A DNA stretch of 64,000 bases from positions 1,922,001 through 1,986,000 of the forward strand of contig NZ_CP048115.1 in NCBI RefSeq assembly GCF_010093045.1, in the 5' to 3' direction. The position numbers and the translations under genes are program-made. The notes beneath the pieces are model-generated. The model saw only the letters and a program-made list of their open reading frames with translations. It had not been told where the DNA came from and made no database searches. This DNA comes from Mucilaginibacter sp. 14171R-50 (GTDB lineage: Bacteria; Bacteroidota; Bacteroidia; Sphingobacteriales; Sphingobacteriaceae). Below are positions 19,520-27,017 of the stretch, piece by piece. Positions within the stretch are counted from its first letter, which is position 1, and each line of letters opens with the position of its first letter.

Positions 19520-19939
19520 ATGAGCCTTAATAACGACAAAACAGTAAGTGTTTTATTGGTTGATGATGATGAGATAAATAACTTTATTTCGATAAAGTTG
19601 ATAAAGAAAGCGTTGACCAATTCTGATATTATGGCATGCCTTAACGGCAAATTTGCTATTGATCAACTGGCTGATATTCAACGTAAAGATCCGAGTAAGC
19701 TGCCCGACTACATCCTGCTGGATATCAATATGCCGATCATGAACGGCTGGGAATTTCTGGACGAATACAAGCGCTTAAACCTCGACCCGCTCGGTAAAAG
19801 CAAGATCTATATTATTTCATCATCGGTGTTCAGTAACGACATCAACAAGGCCCGATCATACCCACTGGTAAAAGATTTTATCTCAAAGCCGCTTAATGTT
19901 GAGAAAATAAAAGAGCTTTTCGGAGTATCGTCAAATTAA
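19520..19939 (+). CDS. Single-domain response regulator (CheY-like)
   Basis: 139 residues consisting only of a receiver domain. Acidic pocket Asp15-Asp17 in LLVDDDEIN, phospho-acceptor Asp68 in ILLDINMPIMNGWEF, Ser cluster 100-102 in the Thr/Ser position, and Lys123 in ISKPL. No output domain. In Bacteroidota such proteins are usually phosphorylated by hybrid kinases encoded elsewhere and act by protein-protein contact. It is an orphan here: no histidine kinase is adjacent. Its stop codon interlocks with the stop of the convergent MBL gene, so the two share the bases TTAA. Confidence 0.92.
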   Translation: MSLNNDKTVSVLLVDDDEINNFISIKLIKKALTNSDIMACLNGKFAIDQLADIQRKDPSKLPDYILLDINMPIMNGWEFLDEYKRLNLDPLGKSKIYIISSSVFSNDINKARSYPLVKDFISKPLNVEKIKELFGVSSN

Positions 19940-20706
19940 GCCGGCGTAACTACAAACTGTTCGTCGCGGTAACTAACAGTTCCTATTGGTGTCGCCCGTG
20001 CATGATAAAATAAACAGGTATAACCTTCGGCTGCGGCTTTTTGTCCGTATTGTATACGCAGTCCCGCGGCGCGGTTGCCATCATAATCGTATTTAGCTAC
20101 AAACTTTCTTATCAGTTGCTCGGGTTCGGGGAGTTCATCGCCTCCAAAAAATACTTTTTGTCCTTCAATATCTATCCAAAACACCTGGTGAAACTTACTG
20201 TGGCCGGCAGATAGCTCAAATTTAATACCGGGTTGGTACTCCCCGCTGTCTTCAACAAAATCAATATCGGCTTTATCCCTCAACGCTTCAAAAATTTCTT
20301 TATGGTATGATGAGGATGCGCCGCTTAAGGCAAATTCAAACTCCCGGCGTTGGATAACATGTTTAGCTTGCGGGAAGCTTGGTTCCAGTTGGCCGTTACG
20401 CTCAACCACCAACCCGCCCGAGTGATCATAATGCAGGTGCGACATGAGCACCAGGGTAACATCGTCAGGGTCGAAACCTGCGTTGCGGATATGCTGATGC
20501 AGCAACAGTTCGTCGCGGGTGTCCTTATAGCCAAGGCCGGCGTCAAGTACGATGAGATCGGTAGCGGTTTTTATCAGGAAAGGATTGACATGAATGAACA
20601 ATGAGCCCGGGCGGTCCCTCTTGCTATCCGTTTCGGGGTTAAAGGGAATGAATTTTTTGGTAGCATCAACTGAGTATGAGCCCTCGCCCAAAGCAAAAAT
20701 TTCCAT
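19936..20706 (-). CDS. MBL-fold metallo-hydrolase
   Basis: 256 residues from the start at 20706 (MEIFALGEGSYSVDATKKF); a longer frame exists but adds a low-quality leader. Metal-binding signature HLHYDHSGG (HxHxDH) is present, followed by further metal ligands in LSAGHSKFHQ and DIEGQKVFFGGDELP. The arrangement fits the quorum-quenching/N-acyl-lactonase-like or general MBL hydrolase group; substrate cannot be told. The C-terminus contains LFYHARATPIGTV, with a possible late His ligand. No signal peptide. Tail-to-tail overlap of 4 nt with the response regulator. Confidence 0.88.
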   Translation of the reverse strand: MEIFALGEGSYSVDATKKFIPFNPETDSKRDRPGSLFIHVNPFLIKTATDLIVLDAGLGYKDTRDELLLHQHIRNAGFDPDDVTLVLMSHLHYDHSGGLVVERNGQLEPSFPQAKHVIQRREFEFALSGASSSYHKEIFEALRDKADIDFVEDSGEYQPGIKFELSAGHSKFHQVFWIDIEGQKVFFGGDELPEPEQLIRKFVAKYDYDGNRAAGLRIQYGQKAAAEGYTCLFYHARATPIGTVSYRDEQFVVTPA

Positions 20707-20940
20707 AACTAATGTTTGCGCAAATATAAGGTGCAGAAAGCTAAGCGGGGAATGTTGGTGGATAAATGACATTAGCTTTAACATGGCCTTGAAACCTTTG
20801 ATCCCCCCGGGTTAAAACCCCGCAATTAGATATTACCGGTTTATTCTATAGCTGATTTAAATGCCCGCTGTAACGTTTTTATTCGCTTAACGTCTATTAG
20901 GTAAGATCAATTAAAAAATATTTTTAAATAAATTTTGATA

Positions 20941-20980
20941 TACGAAAACTATCGTACATATTTGTACGAAGAAATTCGTA
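20941..20980 (+). promoter_or_regulatory. Overlapping dyads, predicted BlaI operator
   Basis: Three overlapping inverted repeats lie just upstream of the repressor gene: TACGA-N6-TCGTA (20941-20956), CGTACA-TATT-TGTACG (20953-20968) and TACGAA-GAAA-TTCGTA (20965-20980). The central one contains the TACA...TGTA core known for BlaI/MecI operators. The last dyad ends 13 nt before the start codon, an ideal position for autorepression of the blaI-blaR1-like operon. Confidence 0.65.
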
Positions 20981-20993
20981 TAACTTTAGAAAC

Positions 20994-21368
20994 ATGGATT
21001 TGAAACCGACGGAAAGCGAACTGGAAATATTGCAGGTGATATGGAAAAAGGGGAAGTGCAGCGTACGCGATGTACACGAGGAGCTTGCCAAAAATAAGGA
21101 CTCGGGCTATACAACCACACTTAAGCTAATGCAGATAATGCACGAGAAAGGCTTGGTTGAGCGCGATACGACGGCTAAAAGCCATTTGTATACGGCTTTG
21201 ATAACCCGCGAAGCGGCTCAACAGGGCGCATTGGATAAAATTTTGTCGACAGTGTTTAAGGGCTCTACATCCGACCTGGTGATACAGGCACTGGGCCAGC
21301 ACCGGGCTTCAAAAGATGAAATAGACGCGATAAAAGATTATTTGAAACAGTTTGGTGATGGTGAGTAG
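20994..21368 (+). CDS. BlaI/MecI/CopY family transcriptional repressor
   Basis: 124 residues. N-terminal winged helix (about 5-75) with KPTESELEILQVIWKKGKCS and VRDVHEELAKNKDSGYTTTLKLMQIM, then a C-terminal dimerisation helix pair. In the bla/mec systems the repressor is cleaved after the membrane protease BlaR1 senses its signal. The next gene, 86 nt downstream, encodes an M56 protease, so this is a classical pair. The predicted cleavage region, near the start of the C-terminal part (EKGLVERDTTAKSHLYTAL), is present. The operator-like dyads directly upstream support autoregulation. Confidence 0.93.
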   Translation: MDLKPTESELEILQVIWKKGKCSVRDVHEELAKNKDSGYTTTLKLMQIMHEKGLVERDTTAKSHLYTALITREAAQQGALDKILSTVFKGSTSDLVIQALGQHRASKDEIDAIKDYLKQFGDGE

Positions 21369-21454
21369 TGAATAGTGAGTAGTCAGGTGTAAGTAGTTGG
21401 AGGTCTGGGTTTAGGATTTAGAGCTTCCCTTTTATGATTTAGAATTTAAAGGTT

Positions 21455-23485
21455 ATGGAAAATATACTGTATAACATTAGCCAGGTTTTGGGGATAACCA
21501 TTATCCACTCGTTATGGCAGGGGTTGCTAATCTATTTTTTGCTTAGGGTAGTATTGCTGGTTGCAGGCAAGTTACCATCATCTACAAAATATATGCTGGC
21601 AATGGGAAGCTTAATGGTTATAACAGGTTGGTTTGCCTATACGCTGGTACACCAGATACAGGTATACGATTGGCTGGCAAAGCCTGCTAACCTGGCCAAC
21701 ATGCCTATAATACTGGAACTGCCTGCCAATATACGCCAGTTTAATGAGCAAACCATACGTTACTACTACAGTATAGAAGAGTACCTGCCCTATGTAACCG
21801 CGTTATATGTTGCCGGGTTGTTTTTGAACCTGGTAAGAATAGTGCTGGCCCATAAAAAAATACGCAGTATAAAGCGCACCATGAGTATTGGTGTGCAGCT
21901 GCAGCAGCAAATAGGCAGCCTTGCTAAAAAGCTTGATATCGGCAAGAAAGTGAAGGTTGGCTTTAGCAAAATGGTTGATGTGCCCTGTATTGTAGGGTAT
22001 ATTAAACCGGTTATATTATTGCCGTTAACCTTGTCTACCTACCTGGGTGCCGAAGAAATTGAAGCCATATTACTGCACGAACTGGCTCATATTAAACGTA
22101 ACGATTATGTGCTTAATCTGCTGCAGCAAGTTATAACCACGTTGTTATTTTTTAATCCGTGCGTGTTACTCATCAATAAAATAATAGGCGAAGAACGCGA
22201 GAACAGCTGCGACGATATGGTTGTAAACGCTACTCAAAACCCTGTTATATATGCGAAAGCTTTATTCAAGTTAGAGCAAAACCGCCAAAACGAGTTACAG
22301 TTAGCGCTGGCTGTAACAGGCAAAAAGTACCATTTATTAAACCGAATCGAAAGAATCATGAAAACAAAAAAACAAACCCCAAGCGTAAGGCCAACATTAG
22401 TGGCCATGCTTATATTAACCATAAGTATTGGCAGTTTAGCCATCCTTAACCCCCGGATAGCAGAAGGGAAAATATCCTTAAAGGCCATAAACCCGGCTAT
22501 AACAAAATTATTGGCGACAGATACCGTACCTGCAAAAAAGGCAGTAAAGGCACAGGCAAAAGCGGTTAAGGCCACAGCCAAGGCAAATGTTAAAGCCAGC
22601 GCGGCACTAAAAGCTAAATTTAAGACCGAAAAGGATGCAAAAAGCTTTAACTACGGTTACCGTTACAACTACAACGGATTAAACGATCCCGAATTGGAAC
22701 GTTTAAGCAAAGAGGTTGAAAAACACGCTGATGCCGTAGGCAGATATTATGATAGCCCGGAGTTTAAAGCCCAGAGCGATCAGATGAGTAAGCTGGGCGA
22801 CGAAGTAAGCGCATTTTACGATAGCGATAAAATTAAGCAGGCAACTGCTGCCCAGGAAAAGGCCGCCGCCGAGTTTGACAAATTGTATGCCGGCAAAGAG
22901 GTGGGTACCGAACAGATGAGCAAACAGATGGAGGTGTTAGGTAAGCAAATGGAGCAGTACTTTAACTCGCCCGAGTTTAAAACCATGAACGACAAACTGA
23001 TGAAACAGTACGGCATCAGCCAACGCGACTACCATACCGATAAGGACGAGAATTACAAAAAATACCAGGCCGAACTGGATAAGACCCTATCGCCCGAAAT
23101 AAAACAGGCAACCAAGCAAATGCGCGACCTGGGCCAACAAATGCGCGCCCGCTTTGATAACCCCGACGTGCGTAAAGCGCGAGAGCAAATGCGTGCCGCC
23201 GGTGCGGATATGCGCGAGGCATTTAATAACCCTGATATTAAACTGAAACAGGAAGAAATGCGCAGGCTGGGCGAAAAGATGCGTGGCTATACCGGTAATG
23301 CCAGTGTTAAACAGGAGCAAAAGCTGCTGCGAGAAGCGTCTGAGAAACTAAGGGCTTATACGCAAACGCCTGAGTTTAAAAAGAAGTTAGCAGAGTATCG
23401 CAAAGCGCACCCGGAAGAAATGTCGTACTGGAAGAGCGAGGATAACGATAACGACAATAATAATAAACAACAACAATACAGATAG
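21455..23485 (+). CDS. BlaR1-like M56 metallopeptidase with repetitive helical C-terminus
   Basis: 676 residues. Membrane part (residues 1-340): about four helices and the zinc motif His208-Glu-Leu-Ala-His212 in LLHELAHIKRNDYV, with a downstream EERENSCDD carrying the third ligand. A last helix at about 315-330 precedes an Ala/Lys-rich linker (AKKAVKAQAKAVKATAKANV). From about residue 410 the extracytoplasmic tail consists of diverged repeats of about 22 residues with the pattern PEFK.....M..LG..M...F (for example NSPEFKTMNDKLMKQYG, TPEFKKKLAEYRK). This replaces the penicillin-binding sensor domain of true BlaR1, so the signal is not obviously a beta-lactam. A Lys/Glu/Ala-rich frame continues just past the stop (see findings). 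Confidence 0.9.
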   Translation: MENILYNISQVLGITIIHSLWQGLLIYFLLRVVLLVAGKLPSSTKYMLAMGSLMVITGWFAYTLVHQIQVYDWLAKPANLANMPIILELPANIRQFNEQTIRYYYSIEEYLPYVTALYVAGLFLNLVRIVLAHKKIRSIKRTMSIGVQLQQQIGSLAKKLDIGKKVKVGFSKMVDVPCIVGYIKPVILLPLTLSTYLGAEEIEAILLHELAHIKRNDYVLNLLQQVITTLLFFNPCVLLINKIIGEERENSCDDMVVNATQNPVIYAKALFKLEQNRQNELQLALAVTGKKYHLLNRIERIMKTKKQTPSVRPTLVAMLILTISIGSLAILNPRIAEGKISLKAINPAITKLLATDTVPAKKAVKAQAKAVKATAKANVKASAALKAKFKTEKDAKSFNYGYRYNYNGLNDPELERLSKEVEKHADAVGRYYDSPEFKAQSDQMSKLGDEVSAFYDSDKIKQATAAQEKAAAEFDKLYAGKEVGTEQMSKQMEVLGKQMEQYFNSPEFKTMNDKLMKQYGISQRDYHTDKDENYKKYQAELDKTLSPEIKQATKQMRDLGQQMRARFDNPDVRKAREQMRAAGADMREAFNNPDIKLKQEEMRRLGEKMRGYTGNASVKQEQKLLREASEKLRAYTQTPEFKKKLAEYRKAHPEEMSYWKSEDNDNDNNNKQQQYR

Positions 23486-23549
23486 CCGGACCGAGAAAGC
23501 CGAAAAAGAGAAAGCAGAAAAAGCCGAGAACAAGTAAGATCAGGCGAAT

Positions 23550-23597
23550 AGTTGATCGGGGAGTGTTGGATAGTTTAGAACTACTCACCGATCAACT
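23550..23597. repeat. Inverted repeat between M56 gene and recN
   Basis: AGTTGATCGGGGAGT (23550-23564) pairs with ACTCACCGATCAACT (23583-23597) with one mismatch in 15. There is no T-run, so it is not a standard terminator. It belongs to the class of palindromic spacers seen in several gaps of this window. Confidence 0.65.
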
Positions 23598-23642
23598 TAA
23601 TCAACCATTCACCAATACAAATCCTATTAAAATTAGTAATTT

Positions 23643-23672
23643 AGTATCCTCAAAAACGGGGATACTTTTTTT
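23643..23672 (+). terminator. Terminator-like hairpin abutting the recN start codon
   Basis: AGTATCC (23643-23649) and GGATACT (23660-23666) form a 7-bp stem followed directly by a T-run that runs into the recN ATG at 23673. It would end the blaI/M56 transcript. Its position means recN must start transcription within this leader or by read-through. Confidence 0.55.
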
Positions 23673-25373
23673 ATGCTTCAAAAGCTAACCATACACAATT
23701 ACGCGCTGATAGATAACCTCGAGATCAATTTTGATAAGGGGTTAAATATCCTTACCGGCGAAACCGGGGCGGGTAAATCTATCATTTTAGGTGCCTTGTC
23801 GCTTATTTTAGGACAGCGTGCCGAGAGCCGGTACTTTTTTAATCAGCAGAAAAAATGCGTAATAGAGGGTTCTTTCAGAATAGCCGAATTTCAGCTGAAT
23901 ATTTTTTTTGAGGATAACGACCTGGATTATGAGGGCGAAACGGTTTTGCGCCGGGAAATATCTGCCGACGGTAAATCGCGCGCGTTTGTAAACGACACCC
24001 CGGTAAATCTTACCACCCTGAAACAACTTGGTGAAAAGCTGATAGATATACACTCGCAGCATGCCACTTACGAAATAAACGACCCCGAATTTCAACTGCT
24101 GGTAGTTGATGGCGTTGCCGGCCACCACGATTTGCTGAGCAGCTATCAAACTAAATACCGTGCGTATAAAAGATCGCTTAAGCAGCTTGATGAACTGATA
24201 GCCCAAAACGATAAAGCGAAGGCCGATCTGGATTACTACCAGTTTCAGTTTGACGAGCTGGAAAAGGCAGCAATTGCCGCTGATGAGCAGGAGGGGCTTG
24301 AAAGGGAGCTGGCCATACTAACTAATGCTGAGGAAATAAAGCGTAACCTGTTAGGCGCGCATTACCTGATGCACGAGGGCGAAACATCTGCTATTATACA
24401 ACTGCGGGAAGCAGGACAACAGCTATCAACCATCGAAAAGTATAACTCCGAGGTAGAAGAGCTGCATGAGCGGCTTAAAAGTACGCTGATAGAACTAAAG
24501 GATATTGCCGGCGAACTGGAAAACATAGAACAGCGAACCTTTACCAACGAGGCCCGGGCCGAAGAAGTAAACACACGCTTAAGCATGTTGTACAACCTGC
24601 AGAAAAAACACCGAGTTGCAACTAACGCCGACCTGCTGCAGATACAGAACGACCTTAGCGACAAGATCCAACAGGCTGTGTTTGGCGACGAAGCAGTAGA
24701 GAAGCTGCAAAAGCAGATCGCAGCAAATAAACAAGAGTTGGAAGAAATAGCGAAAGAGCTATCGGCCAACCGTTCCAAAGCTATCCCGGTTATACAGGAT
24801 AAAGTTTTGGCCGGCCTTACCGAAATGGGAATGCCAAATGCTGTATTAGAGATAGAGCAAAACGCAGCCCCCCACCCCCCTAAAGGGGGAGTTAGTACGG
24901 GCAATCCCCCTTCAGGGGGGCTGGGGGCCAACGGCATCGATACTATCCGCTTTATGTTTTCGGCAAATAAGGGGCATGCCCTGGCGGATATGAGCAAGGT
25001 AGCATCGGGCGGGGAACTGAGCAGGCTGATGCTGAGTATCAAATCTATCATAGCCGAATACACCGCCCTGCCAACCATCATTTTTGATGAGATAGATACG
25101 GGCGTAAGCGGCGAGGTGGCCAACAAAGTAGGGCAGGTGATGGAGCGCCTGGCGCAAAACCTGCAGGTAATAACCATAACCCATCTGCCGCAAATTGCGG
25201 GCAAGGGTAAAAGCCATTATTTTGTTTATAAGGATGATTCGTCAACGGTAACAAAAACGTGCATCAAAAAGCTGGAGGATAACGAACGGGTACTGGAAAT
25301 TGCCAAAATGCTGAGCGGCGATAACCCCGGCGAAAGCGCCCTGCAAAATGCGAAGGAGTTGCTGAGTTTTTAA
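23673..25373 (+). CDS. recN: DNA repair protein RecN, with repeat-derived insertion
   Basis: 566 residues, an SMC-like ATPase that gathers double-strand breaks for RecA-dependent repair. Seen: N-terminal MLQKLTIHNYALIDNLEINF, Walker A GETGAGKS (29-36), two coiled-coil arms (about 150-360), the signature KVASGGELSRLMLSIK, Walker B IIFDEIDTGVSG and the D-loop/H-loop ITITHLPQIA. Residues about 398-419 (AAPHPPKGGVSTGNPPSGGL) are a Pro/Gly-rich loop encoded by a GC-rich palindrome that looks like an intergenic repeat inserted in frame; it sits between the second arm and the NKGHALADMSK strand. All catalytic motifs are intact, so the protein is probably functional. Confidence 0.96.
   Translation: MLQKLTIHNYALIDNLEINFDKGLNILTGETGAGKSIILGALSLILGQRAESRYFFNQQKKCVIEGSFRIAEFQLNIFFEDNDLDYEGETVLRREISADGKSRAFVNDTPVNLTTLKQLGEKLIDIHSQHATYEINDPEFQLLVVDGVAGHHDLLSSYQTKYRAYKRSLKQLDELIAQNDKAKADLDYYQFQFDELEKAAIAADEQEGLERELAILTNAEEIKRNLLGAHYLMHEGETSAIIQLREAGQQLSTIEKYNSEVEELHERLKSTLIELKDIAGELENIEQRTFTNEARAEEVNTRLSMLYNLQKKHRVATNADLLQIQNDLSDKIQQAVFGDEAVEKLQKQIAANKQELEEIAKELSANRSKAIPVIQDKVLAGLTEMGMPNAVLEIEQNAAPHPPKGGVSTGNPPSGGLGANGIDTIRFMFSANKGHALADMSKVASGGELSRLMLSIKSIIAEYTALPTIIFDEIDTGVSGEVANKVGQVMERLAQNLQVITITHLPQIAGKGKSHYFVYKDDSSTVTKTCIKKLEDNERVLEIAKMLSGDNPGESALQNAKELLSF
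24865..24928. repeat. C/G-tract palindromic repeat inserted in recN
   Basis: Left arm AGCCCCCCACCCCCCTAAAG plus GGGGA and right arm TCCCCCTTCAGGGGGGCTGG plus GGGCC are near-perfect reverse complements. Each arm itself contains a C-run/G-run mini-hairpin. The element is about 64-66 nt, keeps the reading frame and supplies about 22 codons. Similar C-run/G-run palindromes are, from general knowledge, common between genes in Sphingobacteriales genomes. Confidence 0.85.
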
Positions 25374-25374
25374 A

Positions 25375-25464
25375 ATTTACGAATTACGATTTTAGATTTA
25401 CGATTGAGTGCCTCGAATGCCGATTTGCAACTCAATCTAAAATCGTAAATCTAAAATCGTAAAT
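25375..25464. repeat. Inverted word repeat (TTTAGATTTACGATT)
   Basis: The recN-fabI gap is a large inverted repeat. The left arm (about 25375-25408) contains ACGATTTTAGATTTACGATT and the right arm (25431-25464) two copies of its complement, AATCTAAAATCGTAAAT. A near-consensus -7 box for fabI (TAACTTTA) lies just right of it. No ORF. Confidence 0.75.
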
Positions 25465-25500
25465 AAAACATAACTTTACCCACTTATAAAACTAAAAACA

Positions 25501-26313
25501 ATGGCTTACAATTTATTAAAAGGTAAAAAAGGAATTATTTTTGGTGCCCTTAACGAGCAATCCATCGCCTGGAAAGTGGCTCAGCGCTGCCACGAAGAAG
25601 GTGCCGAAATAGTTTTAACCAACTCGCCGCTGGCCTTGCGCATGGGCGAACTGAATAAACTTGCAGAGGAATGTAATGCCCCTGTTATCCCGGCGGATGT
25701 AACCAGTAATGAGGATGTAACCAACCTGTTTACCAAAAGCATGGAGCATTTTGGCGGCGGCGTTGATTTTGTTTTACACTCGATAGGTATGAGTGTAAAC
25801 GTGCGCAAAGGCATTGCCTACACCGATAATAACTACGAATTTACCCACAAGGGGCTTGATATATCGGCGTTGAGTTTTCACCGCGTGCTGCAAACAGCCA
25901 TGAAACTGGATGCTATAAATGAGTGGGGATCGGTTGTAGCACTAACTTACATTGCCGCGCAGCGTGTATTCCCTGATTATAATGATATGGCCGATAATAA
26001 AGCTTACCTGGAAAGCATTGCACGTAATTTTGGCTACCAGTACGGTGTTAAAAAACATGTACGTATCAATACCGTATCGCAGTCGCCAACACGCACCACG
26101 GCAGGCAGTGGTGTAAAGGGCTTTGATGGCTTTATCAACTATGCCGAAAAGATGAGCCCGCTGGGGAATGCCGATGCTAACCAGTGCGCCGATTACTGCG
26201 TAAGCTTATTTAGCGACTTAACAAAAATGGTTACCATGCAAAACCTTTTCCATGATGGTGGCTTCTCGTTCACCGGCGTTACTGCTGCTGTGATAGAGCA
26301 GATGGAAAAATAA
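25501..26313 (+). CDS. fabI: Enoyl-[acyl-carrier-protein] reductase (NADH)
   Basis: 270 residues, an SDR-type enzyme that carries out the last reduction of fatty acid elongation. Seen: the N-terminal KGIIFGALNEQSIAWKVAQ (the FabI-type G-A-SIA cofactor loop), the VLHSIGMS strand, and the catalytic Tyr150 and Tyr160-x6-Lys167 (YNDMADNK). C-terminal LFHDGGFSFTGVT is also typical. Length fits. Cytosolic and essential in most bacteria; target of triclosan-type inhibitors. Single gene with a palindromic upstream spacer and a strong bidirectional terminator downstream. Confidence 0.96.
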   Translation: MAYNLLKGKKGIIFGALNEQSIAWKVAQRCHEEGAEIVLTNSPLALRMGELNKLAEECNAPVIPADVTSNEDVTNLFTKSMEHFGGGVDFVLHSIGMSVNVRKGIAYTDNNYEFTHKGLDISALSFHRVLQTAMKLDAINEWGSVVALTYIAAQRVFPDYNDMADNKAYLESIARNFGYQYGVKKHVRINTVSQSPTRTTAGSGVKGFDGFINYAEKMSPLGNADANQCADYCVSLFSDLTKMVTMQNLFHDGGFSFTGVTAAVIEQMEK

Positions 26314-26336
26314 TAACAACCAGTATGTTCGGGCTG

Positions 26337-26405
26337 ACAAAATGCGAGTTGTCATGGTGAACCTATCGAACCATTAAATACTGGCTGATTCTTCGACAAA
26401 CTCAG
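26337..26405. repeat. Degraded TGTCA/CTGAG family palindrome
   Basis: GAGTTGTCATGGTGAACC...TATCGAACC faces GATTCTTCGACAAACTCAG, recalling the TGTCATCCTGAGCCTGTCG family at 2624-2712 with many substitutions. Confidence 0.45.
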
Positions 26406-26411
26406 ACTAAT

Positions 26412-26453
26412 AAAAACAAAAGGCCCCGATAATTATCGGGGCCTTTTGTTTTT
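26412..26453. terminator. Perfect 42-bp palindrome, bidirectional terminator
   Basis: AAAAACAAAAGGCCCCGATAA is followed directly by its exact reverse complement. The GC core (GGCCCCGATAATTATCGGGGCC) is flanked by A- and T-runs on both strands, so it can terminate both fabI and the convergent lipoprotein gene. Confidence 0.9.
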
Positions 26454-26470
26454 CAGTTAGATCTGCAGAA

Positions 26471-26881
26471 TTACTGCTGCGAATCTATCAGTACGATTTT
26501 TACAAATATCCGGTCGGTATCATTTGGTGCACCAGAACCGCTCGACCTTTGTTTGTAAAGGGTTACGTGCCCCGGGTTGTGGGTAAAGCTGAAGGCTTCG
26601 CCGTCAAAAGTTTCGGGGATCTGCTCCCACGGTGCATCGTGAGTGTTGTTATCATAAGAGATATACACCAATACAGCGCCACTCTCGTTGTAATCATTAT
26701 CAAGCTGGGGAACATTCAGGTCTACCGATAAGGTATTCGCATCAAAGTCCGACCAATCTGAAGCGTTTACAGTTTTAACAACGGTAAAATTGTTGCTGGG
26801 GCCAATAACGGTTTCTTTTTTGCACGAAGCAGCAGTCAGTAAAATAACCGACACGCATAGGATAGATAGTAGTTTTTTCAT
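26471..26881 (-). CDS. Small putative lipoprotein
   Basis: 136 residues with a lipoprotein signal: hydrophobic stretch then lipobox LTAASC and KK after the Cys, as usual for Bacteroidota lipoproteins. The mature part is beta-rich with acidic Asn/Asp patches (DLNVPQLDNDYNESGAVLVY) and ends FVKIVLIDSQQ. Family not recognised. It is monocistronic and convergent with fabI. Confidence 0.7.
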   Translation of the reverse strand: MKKLLSILCVSVILLTAASCKKETVIGPSNNFTVVKTVNASDWSDFDANTLSVDLNVPQLDNDYNESGAVLVYISYDNNTHDAPWEQIPETFDGEAFSFTHNPGHVTLYKQRSSGSGAPNDTDRIFVKIVLIDSQQ

Positions 26882-27017
26882 GTGATAATTATTTGTTTGA
26901 TCATAAAACCGGCTATGAACCCTATCATAACGTTTTTATAATGTGTTTATATATAGAAGACGCTATATTTTGAAAAAGGTTTAAATAACTAACTAATTAG
27001 TTTTACATTTATTTTTA

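Noticed and set aside
20994..23485. Classical beta-lactam resistance bla/mec system
   Set aside because: No beta-lactamase or PBP gene nearby and no penicillin-binding sensor domain in the M56 protein.
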